Below the pieces are notes generated by a model. The model searched no databases. It worked only from the letters and a program-made list of their open reading frames with translations, and was not told where the DNA came from. This document shows positions 34,034-42,483 of a stretch of DNA of 42,483 bases, one piece after another. This DNA is from WS-7 sp035635575 (GTDB taxonomy: Bacteria > Eisenbacteria > RBG-16-71-46 > SZUA-252), in the NCBI GenBank assembly GCA_035635575.1, contig DASQAV010000097.1:1-42483 (forward strand). The letters are read 5' to 3'. Made by a program: the position numbers and the translations under genes. Position 1 is the first letter of the stretch. Every line of letters begins with the position of its first letter.

Positions 34034-34570
34034 ATGTCACCAAAACAGTCGCCCGAAGTCAAAGCAGCCCGCCAGCAGCTCATCGAGGGCCTGAACGAGG
34101 ACCTGAGCCGCGAGTATCAGGCCATCATCTCCTACGTCGTCTATTCGCAGGTGATGAAGGGGGCGCAGTACATGAGCATCGCCGCGGAGCTGGAGAAGCA
34201 CGCGGGCGAGGAGCTCCAGCACGCGCTGCTCGTTTCCAAACAGATCGACTATCTCGGCGGAGACCCCGTGGTCACGCCGAAGCCCGTCCGGACGTCGACG
34301 GACCCCAAGGCCATGCTCCGGTTCGATCTCGAGAACGAGACCGAGACGGTGCGGAACTATCGGGAGCGCGTTCGCCAATGCGAGGCGCTCGAGGAATACG
34401 CCATGGCGGAAGTGATCCGGGACATCCTGGTCCAGGAGCAGGAGCACCAGATCGATCTCGCCACCGCACTCGGGATCGAGGTCCCGGACAGCTCGCGCCT
34501 GGCCGCGTCCGAACGGCGTCCCGCCACGCAGGCCGACCGCGCGCCGGTCGCCAAGGCGGCCCGCCGCTAG
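34034..34570 (+). CDS. Ferritin-like / bacterioferritin-type diiron protein
   Basis: 178 residues with a four-helix bundle pattern. Candidate metal ligands are E27, the pair E60xxH63, a Glu around 100-104, and E135xxH138, matching the two ExxH motifs of ferritin-like diiron sites. Such proteins store iron or protect against peroxide. The C-terminal 30 residues are rich in Arg and Ala (ASERRPATQADRAP), a basic tail of the kind that in Dps-like proteins contacts DNA. The ATG follows a GAGAGGGA stretch. It stands alone in its orientation group, 48 bases ahead of the deacetylase gene. Confidence 0.87.
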   Translation: MSPKQSPEVKAARQQLIEGLNEDLSREYQAIISYVVYSQVMKGAQYMSIAAELEKHAGEELQHALLVSKQIDYLGGDPVVTPKPVRTSTDPKAMLRFDLENETETVRNYRERVRQCEALEEYAMAEVIRDILVQEQEHQIDLATALGIEVPDSSRLAASERRPATQADRAPVAKAARR

Positions 34571-34618
34571 GAAACACCGGATCAGGGTTCGTTAAGGTCC
34601 CATCCGCAGACTCCCTGG

Positions 34619-35758
34619 ATGGAGTTCTGCGACATTCGCCCCACGGACCGGGTCATGGTTCTGGCGCCTCACCCGGACGACGAATCGCTTGCGACCGCCG
34701 GCGTTCTCCAGCGCGCCCGCGCCATCGGGGCACGCACCCGGGTGCTCTTCCTCACCGACGGCGAGAACAATCCCTGGGCACAGCGCGCCGTGGAACGGCG
34801 TTGGCGAATCTCGCCGGCGGACCGCTTGCGCTGGGGAAGCAGGCGCCGCGCGGAGGCGGTGAGCGCGCTCTCCTGTCTCGGCCTCGAGCCGGAATGCGCG
34901 CGTTTTCTCGGGTACCCGGACCAGGGCCTGTTCGATCTCCTGATGACGGAGCCGGAGCCACTGATCAAGGATCTCGTCCAGGAGCTGACCGGATTCGAGC
35001 CCTCCATTCTGATCGAGCCCGATCCGGCCGATCGGCACCCGGACCACGCGGCGCTGGGCGTCCTGGCAACCTTTGCCCTGGCGAGAGCATCGCTGGACGG
35101 GCTCGAACCGACTCGCCTCCGCTACTTGGTCCACGACGCCCGACGATTCCCGAGTCACCCGGCGCAGATCGCGCTTCGCCTGAGCGAATCCGAGCGCGAG
35201 GGAAAGCGGCGGGCGATCCTGACCCACCGGACGCAGCTCCTTCTGCGCCGCCGGGCGCTCGTTCGCTTCGCCGCCACTCGAGAGGCCTTCTTCCCGGTCG
35301 ACGCATCCAGGATCCGGGAAACGGGACACTCGATCCGGACCTGCCGGATTCGGCGAGGCAGACTGCTTCTGACGCTGGAGAAGGCCCGGTGGCCCATCCT
35401 CGGGCCGAGGAACATCGCGATCGCGATCCAAACCGACCGCGGTGCCATGGAGCGGTGGCGGGTGGACGTGCCGGCCGACGCGGGGCCGGTGTCGATATGG
35501 AGAGCGTCCACGCAGGACCGGGTGGCCCAGGGTTTCTGTCACGTGCTCCGGACCGGGATCCAGTTCGTTCTCCCCCTGACGCCCTCTCTTCGGCCGGAGG
35601 CGATCTACGTCAAAGTCGATTGTCCTTCGCTGCGACGGCTTGGCGTTTTCGACCCGGTTGGATGGAGGGCGGTACCGGTCTCGACACGATCGAGCACGAC
35701 CTCGGGGAGTCCGCTCGCGCGCCGACTCCATGCTGTCTCGACGAGCGACGGAGAATAG
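34619..35758 (+). CDS. PIG-L family deacetylase with C-terminal extension
   Basis: 379 residues. The N-terminal 230 carry the PIG-L fold with APHPDDE (17-22) and RHPDH (139-143). The remaining 150 residues form a beta-rich domain I do not recognise (about 235-370). Enzymes of this family remove N-acetyl groups from glycolipid or glycan precursors. The last 29 bases overlap the start of a membrane glycosyltransferase gene, suggesting the two act in one glycosylation pathway: one trims a lipid-linked sugar, the other uses a lipid-linked sugar as donor (inference). Confidence 0.86.
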   Translation: MEFCDIRPTDRVMVLAPHPDDESLATAGVLQRARAIGARTRVLFLTDGENNPWAQRAVERRWRISPADRLRWGSRRRAEAVSALSCLGLEPECARFLGYPDQGLFDLLMTEPEPLIKDLVQELTGFEPSILIEPDPADRHPDHAALGVLATFALARASLDGLEPTRLRYLVHDARRFPSHPAQIALRLSESEREGKRRAILTHRTQLLLRRRALVRFAATREAFFPVDASRIRETGHSIRTCRIRRGRLLLTLEKARWPILGPRNIAIAIQTDRGAMERWRVDVPADAGPVSIWRASTQDRVAQGFCHVLRTGIQFVLPLTPSLRPEAIYVKVDCPSLRRLGVFDPVGWRAVPVSTRSSTTSGSPLARRLHAVSTSDGE

Positions 35759-37403
35759 ACAAGGCGCGCTGATCGCCGTCTTCTTGATCGCGGCGGCGGC
35801 GCTCCACGCCGTCTACGTGGTCCACCACCGCGTGAACTCGGACGAGCCCCAGCATCTCCACGTCGCCTGGGCGTGGGTTCAGGGACTCCTTCCCTATCGG
35901 GACGTCTTCGACAACCATTCCCCCCTCTTCAGCCTCGTCATGGCTCCCGTCGTCCGAGCCATCGGTGAGCGCCCCGACATCGTCTTCCTGGCGCGCCTCG
36001 CGATGCTGCCGTTCGCGGCGCTCGCGCTCGCTCTTGCCTGGATCATTGGCCGGAACCTGTTCTCCATCCGGGCGGCGTTCCTGGCGGTGGCCCTCTGCGC
36101 GCTCGTTCCGGATTTCATGCTCGGCTCGGTGGAATACCGGACCGACGTGCTCTGGACGGTGCTCTGGATGGCCGCCATGGCCATCCTCCTCACGGGACCT
36201 CCGACGCGGTCACGGTTCTTCCTCTTCGGCGTCGCGGTCGGCGCCGCGCTGGGTACGTCGATGAAGACCTCGTTGCTGGTCCTTTCCCTCATGGCCGCGG
36301 GAGCCGCCACCCTGTACATGCTTCGGGCGCGCGGCTCCAAGCTGCCTCTTTCGTCGCTCGCGATGTGCGGCGCTTCTGCACTCGCGGGCGTTCTCCTCGT
36401 CCCGGCGCTCCTCGCGGCGTTCTTCGCCACCCAGGGGGCCTGGAAGCCCATGCTCTATGGCACCCTCTCGCACAATCTCGTTCCGAATCTGGGGCTCTGG
36501 CGCGAAGGAGCGTACCGGGCGCTCATCCTGCCCGCGGCCCTTCCCCTTCTCTGGATCGTGGGGCGGCGAATCATCGAGCGCGCCAAAGATCCCTTCCTGG
36601 GCGCCAAGCGAGCGCTTCTCTTCCTCACCGCGGGCATCTATTACACCGCGCTCTATGGGATCTGGCCGCTGATCACGCGTCAGGATCTCCTTCCGTTTCT
36701 GCCCATGGCGGCAGTTGTGGCCGCTCCCTGTTTCCTCGCCCTTCCGAGCCTGGCGAGACGCTGGCGTCCCGGTCTTCAGGGACTCGCACGAGCGGCGGCC
36801 TTTGCGCCCGCCGCGGTGCTCGCTTTGGAGATTGCCTGGACGCAGCGGGTCGAGCCGGTCTGGCAGAGGAACGACACACAGCGTGAGGCTTCCCTGTTGG
36901 ACGAGGTTCTTCGTCTGACACGCCGGGGCGACACCGTGATGGATCTGAAGGGAGAGACGATCTTTCGCGAGCGTCCCTTCTATTTCGCCCTGGAGGCGAT
37001 CACCGAGGCCCGCATCGCGGACGGGTCGATTCGCGACGATATTCCCGAGAGGCTGATTGCCAGGCGAACGCCGGTGGCTATTGCGGACACGCCGGAGCTT
37101 CCCGAACGCGGCCGGGAATTTCTGAATGCGAACTACATCCCCCTCGGAGAGCTGCGGGTTCTCGGGCAGCGCCTCGGGCCACAGGACGGCTCGGCCACGG
37201 CATCATTCGAGATCGGTGTCCCGCAACGTTACGTGATTCTCTGCGAGCGCGGAGACGCCACGGGACTCCTCGACGGAATCCCGTACGACGGGCCGCGCGA
37301 GCTTGCTCGAGGCCGCCACACCTACGTGGGATCCCGGTCGGAGGGTGGGGCGACACTTCTCTGGGCGGAGGCGGTCCGGAGGGAGAACCCAAAGAATAGG
37401 TAG
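35730..37403 (+). CDS. GT-C membrane glycosyltransferase, GT39/ArnT-like
   Basis: 557 residues with about ten membrane helices in the first 400 and a soluble C-terminal part. The first extracytoplasmic loop carries the acidic pair in RVNSDEPQHLHVAWAWVQG, with DVFDNHSPLF following. This is the signature of GT39/ArnT-like enzymes that transfer sugars from polyprenyl-phosphate donors on the outer side of the inner membrane. The ATG at 35730 overlaps the deacetylase gene by 29 bases; no later start in the first helix is better. Acceptor and donor are unknown. Confidence 0.85.
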   Translation: MLSRRATENRQGALIAVFLIAAAALHAVYVVHHRVNSDEPQHLHVAWAWVQGLLPYRDVFDNHSPLFSLVMAPVVRAIGERPDIVFLARLAMLPFAALALALAWIIGRNLFSIRAAFLAVALCALVPDFMLGSVEYRTDVLWTVLWMAAMAILLTGPPTRSRFFLFGVAVGAALGTSMKTSLLVLSLMAAGAATLYMLRARGSKLPLSSLAMCGASALAGVLLVPALLAAFFATQGAWKPMLYGTLSHNLVPNLGLWREGAYRALILPAALPLLWIVGRRIIERAKDPFLGAKRALLFLTAGIYYTALYGIWPLITRQDLLPFLPMAAVVAAPCFLALPSLARRWRPGLQGLARAAAFAPAAVLALEIAWTQRVEPVWQRNDTQREASLLDEVLRLTRRGDTVMDLKGETIFRERPFYFALEAITEARIADGSIRDDIPERLIARRTPVAIADTPELPERGREFLNANYIPLGELRVLGQRLGPQDGSATASFEIGVPQRYVILCERGDATGLLDGIPYDGPRELARGRHTYVGSRSEGGATLLWAEAVRRENPKNR

Positions 37404-37747
37404 TTTCAGGTAGGCAACAGTCCTGCGTCAGGGAACGCGGTGTGGCGTGCGGACGCGACATCGCCGATAAAGAGGTCCGGAGATTTCAGAAAGGAACATG
37501 CGTTTCGGAGAGTATGATTTTGCGATCCCTCAGGCGCGAACGCAATCCACCGTAGGCAAGGAGCACCGCGCCGTGTACCGAAAGTCGATTTCCTCGCTCC
37601 ACGGCGCCATCCGCGCGCTGCGAATCTCCATTCGCACAGCAGGGGTTTGAATCAGGCTCGGTGGGCTCAGCCCTCCGAGCCTTGCCGCTCCGACTCTCCC
37701 CACGCCAAAAGTCCAGTACGCCTCGAGAGTGCGCAGGAGGAGAAGCC
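37404..37747. other. 344-base gap without a gene, containing a strong hairpin
   Basis: AGGCTCGG (37654-37661) pairs with CCGAGCCT (37675-37682), and GGGCT/AGCCC extend the stem inside after a T:T mismatch. It sits 65 bases upstream of the next start codon, so it is either a terminator for the glycosyltransferase transcript or a structure in the leader of the next gene. The rest of the gap is unremarkable, with no promoter I would defend and no credible frame. Confidence 0.55.
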
Positions 37748-38947
37748 ATGAGATGGATGCGAGGGATACACGGCTGCCTTGTCGTTCTCGGCTTGATGGT
37801 AGTGCTTGCGGCAGCTTCCCCGGCTGCGGCCCAGTACATCTACATGGACACGAACGGAGACGGCCTCAACACGTGGGCAGATTCCTTGAATGCCACGGGG
37901 ACGACGGCCCTGGACATCTGGATCGATTCCGGGTTCAACCGGAATGGGTCCCCGGGCGGCTGCGGGGAGCGTGGTCTCACCTCGTTCTCGCTGAACATCC
38001 ATGCCGACGGCGGAACCATCAACTGGGGAGCGTTCACGAGCGCCATCAGTCCCTCCACCGGTCCGCCCGCGGTCTCCAATCCTCACGAATACCACATCGA
38101 GGTGGCCCTGACTTCGCCCGGCTCGACTTCGACGCCGGCCGGCCTGTACCAGCTCGGAACCCTCATCGTGGACATCGCCTCCGGAGATCCGTGCCTTCGG
38201 TTCGCAGCGAACACCACGATGTCCTCCCGTCATTCGACGTCCTTCGGTGCGGGTTGCCCTGGGAAAAAGAAGGATCACACGAGCCGGCTCGATTCGGAAT
38301 GGTTCGACGAGGACGGATCTGTCGGCCACCCCAGCGCAGCCCCGCGCGTCTTCGCGCCGGGCTTGGTCCTGCCTCAATATCTCGATCCGGTTGTCGTGGA
38401 CGTTCAGACCGCGTCGACGAACTGCGGCACCGTATCCTCCCTGGTCGCGAACCTCTCCGCGCTCCCCGCGGGGAGCAACGCGGTCTTCACCGCGGCGCCC
38501 GACAATTCGTCGGGAACGCTTACGTGGCAGCCGACCGTGAATGATCATGGGGATTTTTTCGTGACCTTCACCGCGGCGGGCAAGAACCCGAACGCGACCG
38601 ACTCGAGGACGACGATCATCCGCCTCGTGACCAATCCGGTCACCGTCGACGAAACCGAAGGGGCGAAACCGGTTCTCGCCCTCTGGCAGAACCGGCCCAA
38701 CCCGTTCAACCCCGCCACGACCCTTGTCTATTCGGTCCCGGCCCAGACGCGCGCGCGCCTCATCGTGTACGACATTTCTGGACGTGCTGCTGCGCGCTTG
38801 GTGGATCGCGTGGAATCGGTCGGCCGGCATGAGGTGCACTGGTTGGGACAGGATGATCGCGGGCGACCGCTCGCGTCGGGTGTCTACATCTGCCGACTGA
38901 CCACCGCCTTCGGCGGCGTGACGCGCCGCCTCGTGCTCGCGAGGTAG
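37748..38947 (+). CDS. Secreted protein with FlgD-like C-terminal sorting domain
   Basis: 399 residues; the ATG at 37748 follows GGAGGAG. A signal peptide (hydrophobic 8-24, cleavage near AAAQ) precedes a beta-rich N-terminal domain that begins with a calcium-loop-like DTNGDGLNTWAD. That domain runs to about 215 and recalls cohesin-like or carbohydrate-binding sandwiches. A putative Ig-like domain (about 220-310, ending in FFVTFTAAG) follows. The last 85 residues are a FlgD-type Ig domain (QNRPNPFNPATT, then VYDISGRAAARLVD and SGVYICRL), which strongly resembles type IX-like sorting tails. No catalytic motif is seen. It is probably a surface or extracellular structural or binding protein. Confidence 0.85.
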   Translation: MRWMRGIHGCLVVLGLMVVLAAASPAAAQYIYMDTNGDGLNTWADSLNATGTTALDIWIDSGFNRNGSPGGCGERGLTSFSLNIHADGGTINWGAFTSAISPSTGPPAVSNPHEYHIEVALTSPGSTSTPAGLYQLGTLIVDIASGDPCLRFAANTTMSSRHSTSFGAGCPGKKKDHTSRLDSEWFDEDGSVGHPSAAPRVFAPGLVLPQYLDPVVVDVQTASTNCGTVSSLVANLSALPAGSNAVFTAAPDNSSGTLTWQPTVNDHGDFFVTFTAAGKNPNATDSRTTIIRLVTNPVTVDETEGAKPVLALWQNRPNPFNPATTLVYSVPAQTRARLIVYDISGRAAARLVDRVESVGRHEVHWLGQDDRGRPLASGVYICRLTTAFGGVTRRLVLAR

Positions 38948-39002
38948 CCGGCGCCCGATGAGCCATGAAACGGAAACGTTCGCAAGAGAGGAGGGTTCAC
39001 CT

Positions 39003-39803
39003 ATGACCCGCTCCGTGTTGTTTGGGATGGTAGGGGTGCTCGTGGCTCTTGTCTGCTGGGCAGCTCCGACAGCAGCGCAGACGCCTGATCCAAACAATTC
39101 TTTCTATGTCCCCCAAGCCGGGGAGGACTACGCCAATCCGCTCGAGGGGGACGAAGCGATCCCCTATTTCCGCGCGTGCCCCAATAACGACGGGGGAGCG
39201 AGTCTGCCGCTGGCCGCGCGCATCAAGATCGTGCTCAAGGATTCGAATGGCGCTCCGATTGCGGGAATTCCCGGCGCAAGTCTCTGCATTCTCTTCAACG
39301 GGGGCACGCTCCTCCAGGGCTTCACCGGCCTGGGAGCCGATTCGGTGATCGCGAACCTCTTGTTCAACCCGCTCGCGAACTGCCCGGATGTGCGGTGCGT
39401 TCCGGCGGACGCCCCGACCGACGCGAACGGTGTCGCCTACATCACGTTCACGGGCCCTGGAGGAGTCCGAGATCCGAATCGGAAGTGGGGTCACTATGAC
39501 TCCGAGCTGCCGGTGTATGCATCGGGAGTCAGGCTTTCAGGACGGCTCACCTCGAGCTCGACCAATGGGTCCTATGCCCTTCGCATCAAGAACTTTGATC
39601 ACGTGGGCGGGTTGCTGAGCATCTTGAACCAGGGTGAGGCCGTGACTGCAACGGATCTCAATGCCGTCGTGAACGGCCTGGGTGTCGATAATGCGACCAG
39701 CTACTGGCTCGACTTCGACAGCGACGGGGCGGTCGACATCTCCGATTACAACATGGCGGCGTACCACTTCTCGCACGATTGCGACACCCCGAACAATCCG
39801 TGA
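39003..39803 (+). CDS. Secreted protein with dockerin-like C-terminus
   Basis: 266 residues; GGAGG lies 8 bases before the ATG at 39003. After a signal peptide (hydrophobic 5-22, cleavage near TAAQ) comes a beta-rich body with an Ig-like stretch IKIVLKDSNGAPIAGIPG, resembling big-type Ig or invasin domains. The C-terminal 50 residues look like a dockerin: TDLNAVVNGLG, then the calcium loop DFDSDGAVDISDYNMAAYHF. It lies 55 bases after the FlgD-tailed gene, whose N-terminal domain could be cohesin-like, so the two might bind each other; this is speculative. Confidence 0.8.
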   Translation: MTRSVLFGMVGVLVALVCWAAPTAAQTPDPNNSFYVPQAGEDYANPLEGDEAIPYFRACPNNDGGASLPLAARIKIVLKDSNGAPIAGIPGASLCILFNGGTLLQGFTGLGADSVIANLLFNPLANCPDVRCVPADAPTDANGVAYITFTGPGGVRDPNRKWGHYDSELPVYASGVRLSGRLTSSSTNGSYALRIKNFDHVGGLLSILNQGEAVTATDLNAVVNGLGVDNATSYWLDFDSDGAVDISDYNMAAYHFSHDCDTPNNP

Positions 39804-39829
39804 GTAGAAGGGACCCTCGGCCGCGCTCC

Positions 39830-39844
39830 TAGCCGCCCCGGCTA
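39830..39844. terminator. Short hairpin between convergent genes
   Basis: TAGCC (39830-39834) pairs with GGCTA (39840-39844) around a five-base loop, in the 48-base gap between the stops of the dockerin-like gene and the FG-GAP gene. The stem is short and no T-tract follows. Confidence 0.3.
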
Positions 39845-39851
39845 CGCCGCT

Positions 39852-42483
39852 TCACTTCAAGATCGATATCCGCCCGGTGGCGGCGCCGTCCGCGGTCTCG
39901 ATGCGGTAGAAATAGATTCCAGACGGCAGTGGCATGCTCCCCATCGCGCCTTCCCCGATGGGTGCCTCGTGCAAGCCCGGAGCGGTCATGGGCTCATCGA
40001 GGAGCACGCGAACGAGTCGCCCCTGTGCGTCGAACAGGCGAAGCAAGATTCGCCCTGGCCGTGACGTGAGCACGGAGATCGTCGATGCTCGATTCAACGG
40101 ATTGGGCGCAAACGCGACCGCAGGGTGCCCACCCACCCCCTGGATCTGGAGCGAAAGGTCGGCGGCGAACCGCGCTCCGGACCGGAGCGCGCCATCGAGG
40201 ATGACCTCGACCTGGACCCGCCCCGTGACGGACTGAAAGAGCGCTCGTACGTCCTCTGACGCGAAGCAGACGCTCAGGTCCTGGACGCCGTTACGATCCC
40301 GGTCCCTCGAGACTTCGTGCTTCCCGGACAGCGCGGCGATCTCGCCGACCGCTCCGGTGCCGGTGGAGCGCAGCCGAACCGTCGCGAGGTTCACATCGGC
40401 GAGAGCGAAGTCTCCGCCCACAGGCTCGAGCTGAATGCACGTGGCGGGCCGGCTCGCGAAAAGGCGTATGGTGCGGTTCTCGGCCGTCGCAAACGCCCGG
40501 GCGTCGAGCACCGCGCCGATACGCGCCACCGTGGAGTCGACGCCCGCGAGCGTACCGTCGCTCACGGTGAGGGTCACGGGGTAGCTCCCCGACGCGTCGT
40601 AGACGTGCACGGGCTTGGCACCCAATCCGGTCCTGCCGTCCCCGAAGTCCCACGCATACCGGAGCGAATCTCCGTCGGGATCGGAGGAGTGGGAGCCGTC
40701 GAGTTCAAGCGGGATTCGGGCCGTCCCAGCGTACGGCCCGCCCGCGTGGGCTACGGGAGCCCGATTGCGCCCTATCGCCCCCTCGTTGAGAAGAAGGCTC
40801 GCCGTATTGTCCAAGAGATCGCTCGTGATCAGGTCCGGTAGTCCGTCCCCGTTCAGGTCCCCGATCTCCGGGCGACCCGGCCCGAAACCTGTTCCGAATG
40901 CGATGTACGGGTCGAGAGTTCCGTCGCCCGCCCCAGGCAGCACCGACACAGAGTTGCTGCCTGCGGTGGCGACGTCGGGGATGGAATCGCCGTTCAAGTC
41001 CCCGATCGCAATCCCGCGTCCCCGCCCAAGGGTCGGCGCAACCCTCGCCGTCTCGAACGTCCCATCTCCCCGGCCGCGAAGAGTGAGGAGCGCATCTTCG
41101 CCGGAAACGACAAGGTCGAGGCGCCCGTCGAGATCGAGATCCGCAATGGCCACGTCGTTTGCAGCCCCGCTGGTGGGAAGAACGGCGACCAACTGGAGTG
41201 ACCCTCCCGTACCGCGGAGGATCGAAACGCTGCCATCAATGCCATTTCCGGTCACCGCGTCGAGCAAGCCATCGCGGTCGAGATCGCCCAGGGCGACGCT
41301 CGTAGGGTGTGCCCCGGCGCCCACCAGGGCCGGCATGGCGAACGAGCCGTCTCCGCGGCCCGCAAGGATCGCGAGCGCTCCTCCCGTGCGATCCGGGACG
41401 ATCAGATCGAGGACGCCGTCCCCCGTCACGTCACCGACGTTGAGGGCGAAGGGTTGACCTTCGACCGGTACGATCGCCGCAGGGCCGAAGGAGCCATCCC
41501 CGTTACCCCGTAGCGTCACGATTCCGTTCCCATTCAGGAGAAGCGCCGCGAGATCCGGAATGCCGTCCCCGTTGAGGTCGGCGGTGCGGACGATTGTGGT
41601 CTCTCCGCCGACTTCGACACTCACCGCGGGGTCTAGTCCGCCGTCTGCGCGCCCCATCAGAACGGCGAGATAAGGCGTGTCGGTGCTGGTTGTGACCAAG
41701 TCGACCCGCCCGTCGCGGTTCCAGTCCCCGAGGGCGACGTCCCCCGGAAGCGATCCTACGGCTGCGGCGCGATGGTTCCCGAACGTCCCGTCGCCGTTTC
41801 CGGGATGCACGGTGAGCGTATTCCCTCCCTCGCTCACGAGGAGAACATCCAGCCTCCCGTCCCCATTCACGTCCGCGAGCTCCGCGTAGCGGGCCAGGTA
41901 TCCTCCCGGAAACTGGCCGTGGAACGTGAACGTTCCGTCGCCGCGGCCGAGGAGCACGGTGCAATTCGAAGCCCCCACGTTCGCCGTGACGCAGTCGAGG
42001 ATGCCGTCGGAATTGACGTCGCCGAGGGACACGGACCATGGAGAGCTCCCCGCTTGCGTGTCGTGCCGGGGAGCGAAAGTCCCGTCACCGTTGCCTAGAA
42101 GCGTACTGACCGTCCCGGCGAAGTTGGCAACGGCGAGATCCAGCACCCCGTCGTTGTTGAGGTCGCCGGCCTCGACGGATCGAGGATCTCCGCCCGTCGA
42201 ATACTGGAACTGTGTAGGGAACGTTCCGTCTCCATTTCCCAGGAGCACGGAGACCGAGCTCGAGGTCTCGTTGACGGTTACGAGATCGAGTGCTCCGTCC
42301 CGGTTCAGGTCCACAACCGTCGTGTAGCAGGGTCTGACCCCGACGTGCTCGAGTCGCCTGGGAGCGAATACCCCGCTTCCGTCGTTCAGGAATATGCTCA
42401 CACTGCTGCCCGCCTCGTCCGTGGTGACGAGGTCCGGCCTTCCGTCCCGGTTCAGATCGCCGGCCGCGATGTGGACGGGTGTC
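39852..42483 (-). CDS. Large secreted FG-GAP/VCBS repeat protein with PKD and FlgD-like domains (N-terminus off window)
   Basis: 877 residues are visible; the frame continues off the right edge without a start, so the N-terminus and any signal peptide are missing. About twelve FG-GAP repeats occupy the first 560 residues, each with a calcium-loop core such as DLNRDGALDLV, DLNNDGVLDLA or DVNGDGRLDVL, as in integrin-alpha-type propellers. A PKD domain follows (about 580-660; PVAHAGGPYAG, then YAWDFGDG). After a linker domain the last 85 residues are a FlgD-type Ig domain (LFDAQGRLVRVLLDEP, then SGIYFYRI, ending in GRISILK). It is likely a surface or extracellular adhesin-like protein. No enzymatic motif is seen. 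Confidence 0.9.
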   Translation of the reverse strand, partial: TPVHIAAGDLNRDGRPDLVTTDEAGSSVSIFLNDGSGVFAPRRLEHVGVRPCYTTVVDLNRDGALDLVTVNETSSSVSVLLGNGDGTFPTQFQYSTGGDPRSVEAGDLNNDGVLDLAVANFAGTVSTLLGNGDGTFAPRHDTQAGSSPWSVSLGDVNSDGILDCVTANVGASNCTVLLGRGDGTFTFHGQFPGGYLARYAELADVNGDGRLDVLLVSEGGNTLTVHPGNGDGTFGNHRAAAVGSLPGDVALGDWNRDGRVDLVTTSTDTPYLAVLMGRADGGLDPAVSVEVGGETTIVRTADLNGDGIPDLAALLLNGNGIVTLRGNGDGSFGPAAIVPVEGQPFALNVGDVTGDGVLDLIVPDRTGGALAILAGRGDGSFAMPALVGAGAHPTSVALGDLDRDGLLDAVTGNGIDGSVSILRGTGGSLQLVAVLPTSGAANDVAIADLDLDGRLDLVVSGEDALLTLRGRGDGTFETARVAPTLGRGRGIAIGDLNGDSIPDVATAGSNSVSVLPGAGDGTLDPYIAFGTGFGPGRPEIGDLNGDGLPDLITSDLLDNTASLLLNEGAIGRNRAPVAHAGGPYAGTARIPLELDGSHSSDPDGDSLRYAWDFGDGRTGLGAKPVHVYDASGSYPVTLTVSDGTLAGVDSTVARIGAVLDARAFATAENRTIRLFASRPATCIQLEPVGGDFALADVNLATVRLRSTGTGAVGEIAALSGKHEVSRDRDRNGVQDLSVCFASEDVRALFQSVTGRVQVEVILDGALRSGARFAADLSLQIQGVGGHPAVAFAPNPLNRASTISVLTSRPGRILLRLFDAQGRLVRVLLDEPMTAPGLHEAPIGEGAMGSMPLPSGIYFYRIETADGAATGRISILK

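Noticed and set aside
34018..35772. A 584-codon plus-strand frame spanning the ferritin-like and deacetylase genes
   Set aside because: It is Arg/Gly/Pro-rich with no motif, while the other frames carry intact ferritin ExxH and PIG-L HPDDE motifs.
37641..37653. TTTGAATC preceded by a G-run, resembling a tRNA T-loop
   Set aside because: The flanks do not pair as a T-stem and no acceptor, D or anticodon arm can be drawn around it.

Overview
The window is a GC-rich, gene-dense bacterial chromosome segment. It encodes several secreted proteins ending in FlgD-type Ig domains, outer-membrane barrel-like proteins, lipoproteins, a type IV pilin and Ser/Thr kinases fused to TolB-like and TPR regions. 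Together these suggest a diderm of the FCB group or a neighbouring phylum, with Candidatus Eisenbacteria-like lineages my best guess. This is inferred from gene content only. There are no rRNA or tRNA genes, no CRISPR array, and no transposase or integrase.

Region 1 (1-14070) centres on a compact eight-gene operon at 3129-11823. It encodes an NAD(P)-dependent thioester-reductase-like SDR, a BtaA-like (DUF3419) aminocarboxypropyltransferase, a CDP-alcohol phosphotransferase with phosphatidylcholine-synthase-like motif spacing, and a DevC/MacB-like permease with its ATPase. These are followed by a PLP decarboxylase of the LysA/ODC fold, a GNAT plus FemAB-like fusion, and a CdsA-like cytidylyltransferase. 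Most junctions are overlapping stop/start codons. It looks like a dedicated pathway for an unusual amino-headgroup polar lipid with its own transporter. A divergent ECF sigma factor, overlapping a transmembrane Ser/Thr kinase by ATGA, reads away from it, and a second, apparently soluble kinase lies convergently at the other end.

Region 2 (14323-22141) has an Asp-box (BNR) repeat secreted protein behind a good promoter. A poly-gamma-glutamate operon follows: pgsB, pgsC, a PgsW-like protein, a secreted protein of unknown family, an outer-membrane barrel candidate, and a lipoprotein with one c-type heme motif. pgsA/capA is absent. The barrel and secreted partner suggest an envelope-spanning export route for a diderm.

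Region 3 (22214-31289) holds mainly envelope and secreted proteins: a subtilisin-like lipoprotein, a small barrel, a PIG-L deacetylase, an OPT transporter, an SH3/acidic-linker/barrel protein and an M64-like metalloprotease with a FlgD tail.

Region 4 (31397-37403) holds a GAF-receiver protein that looks like a hybrid kinase lacking its kinase core, a type IV pilin with an almost consensus sigma-54 promoter, a rhomboid protease, a ferritin-like protein, and a PIG-L deacetylase overlapping a GT39-like membrane glycosyltransferase.

Region 5 (37748-42483) encodes three secreted proteins: one FlgD-tailed, one dockerin-like, and a large FG-GAP/PKD/FlgD protein whose N-terminus lies beyond the window.
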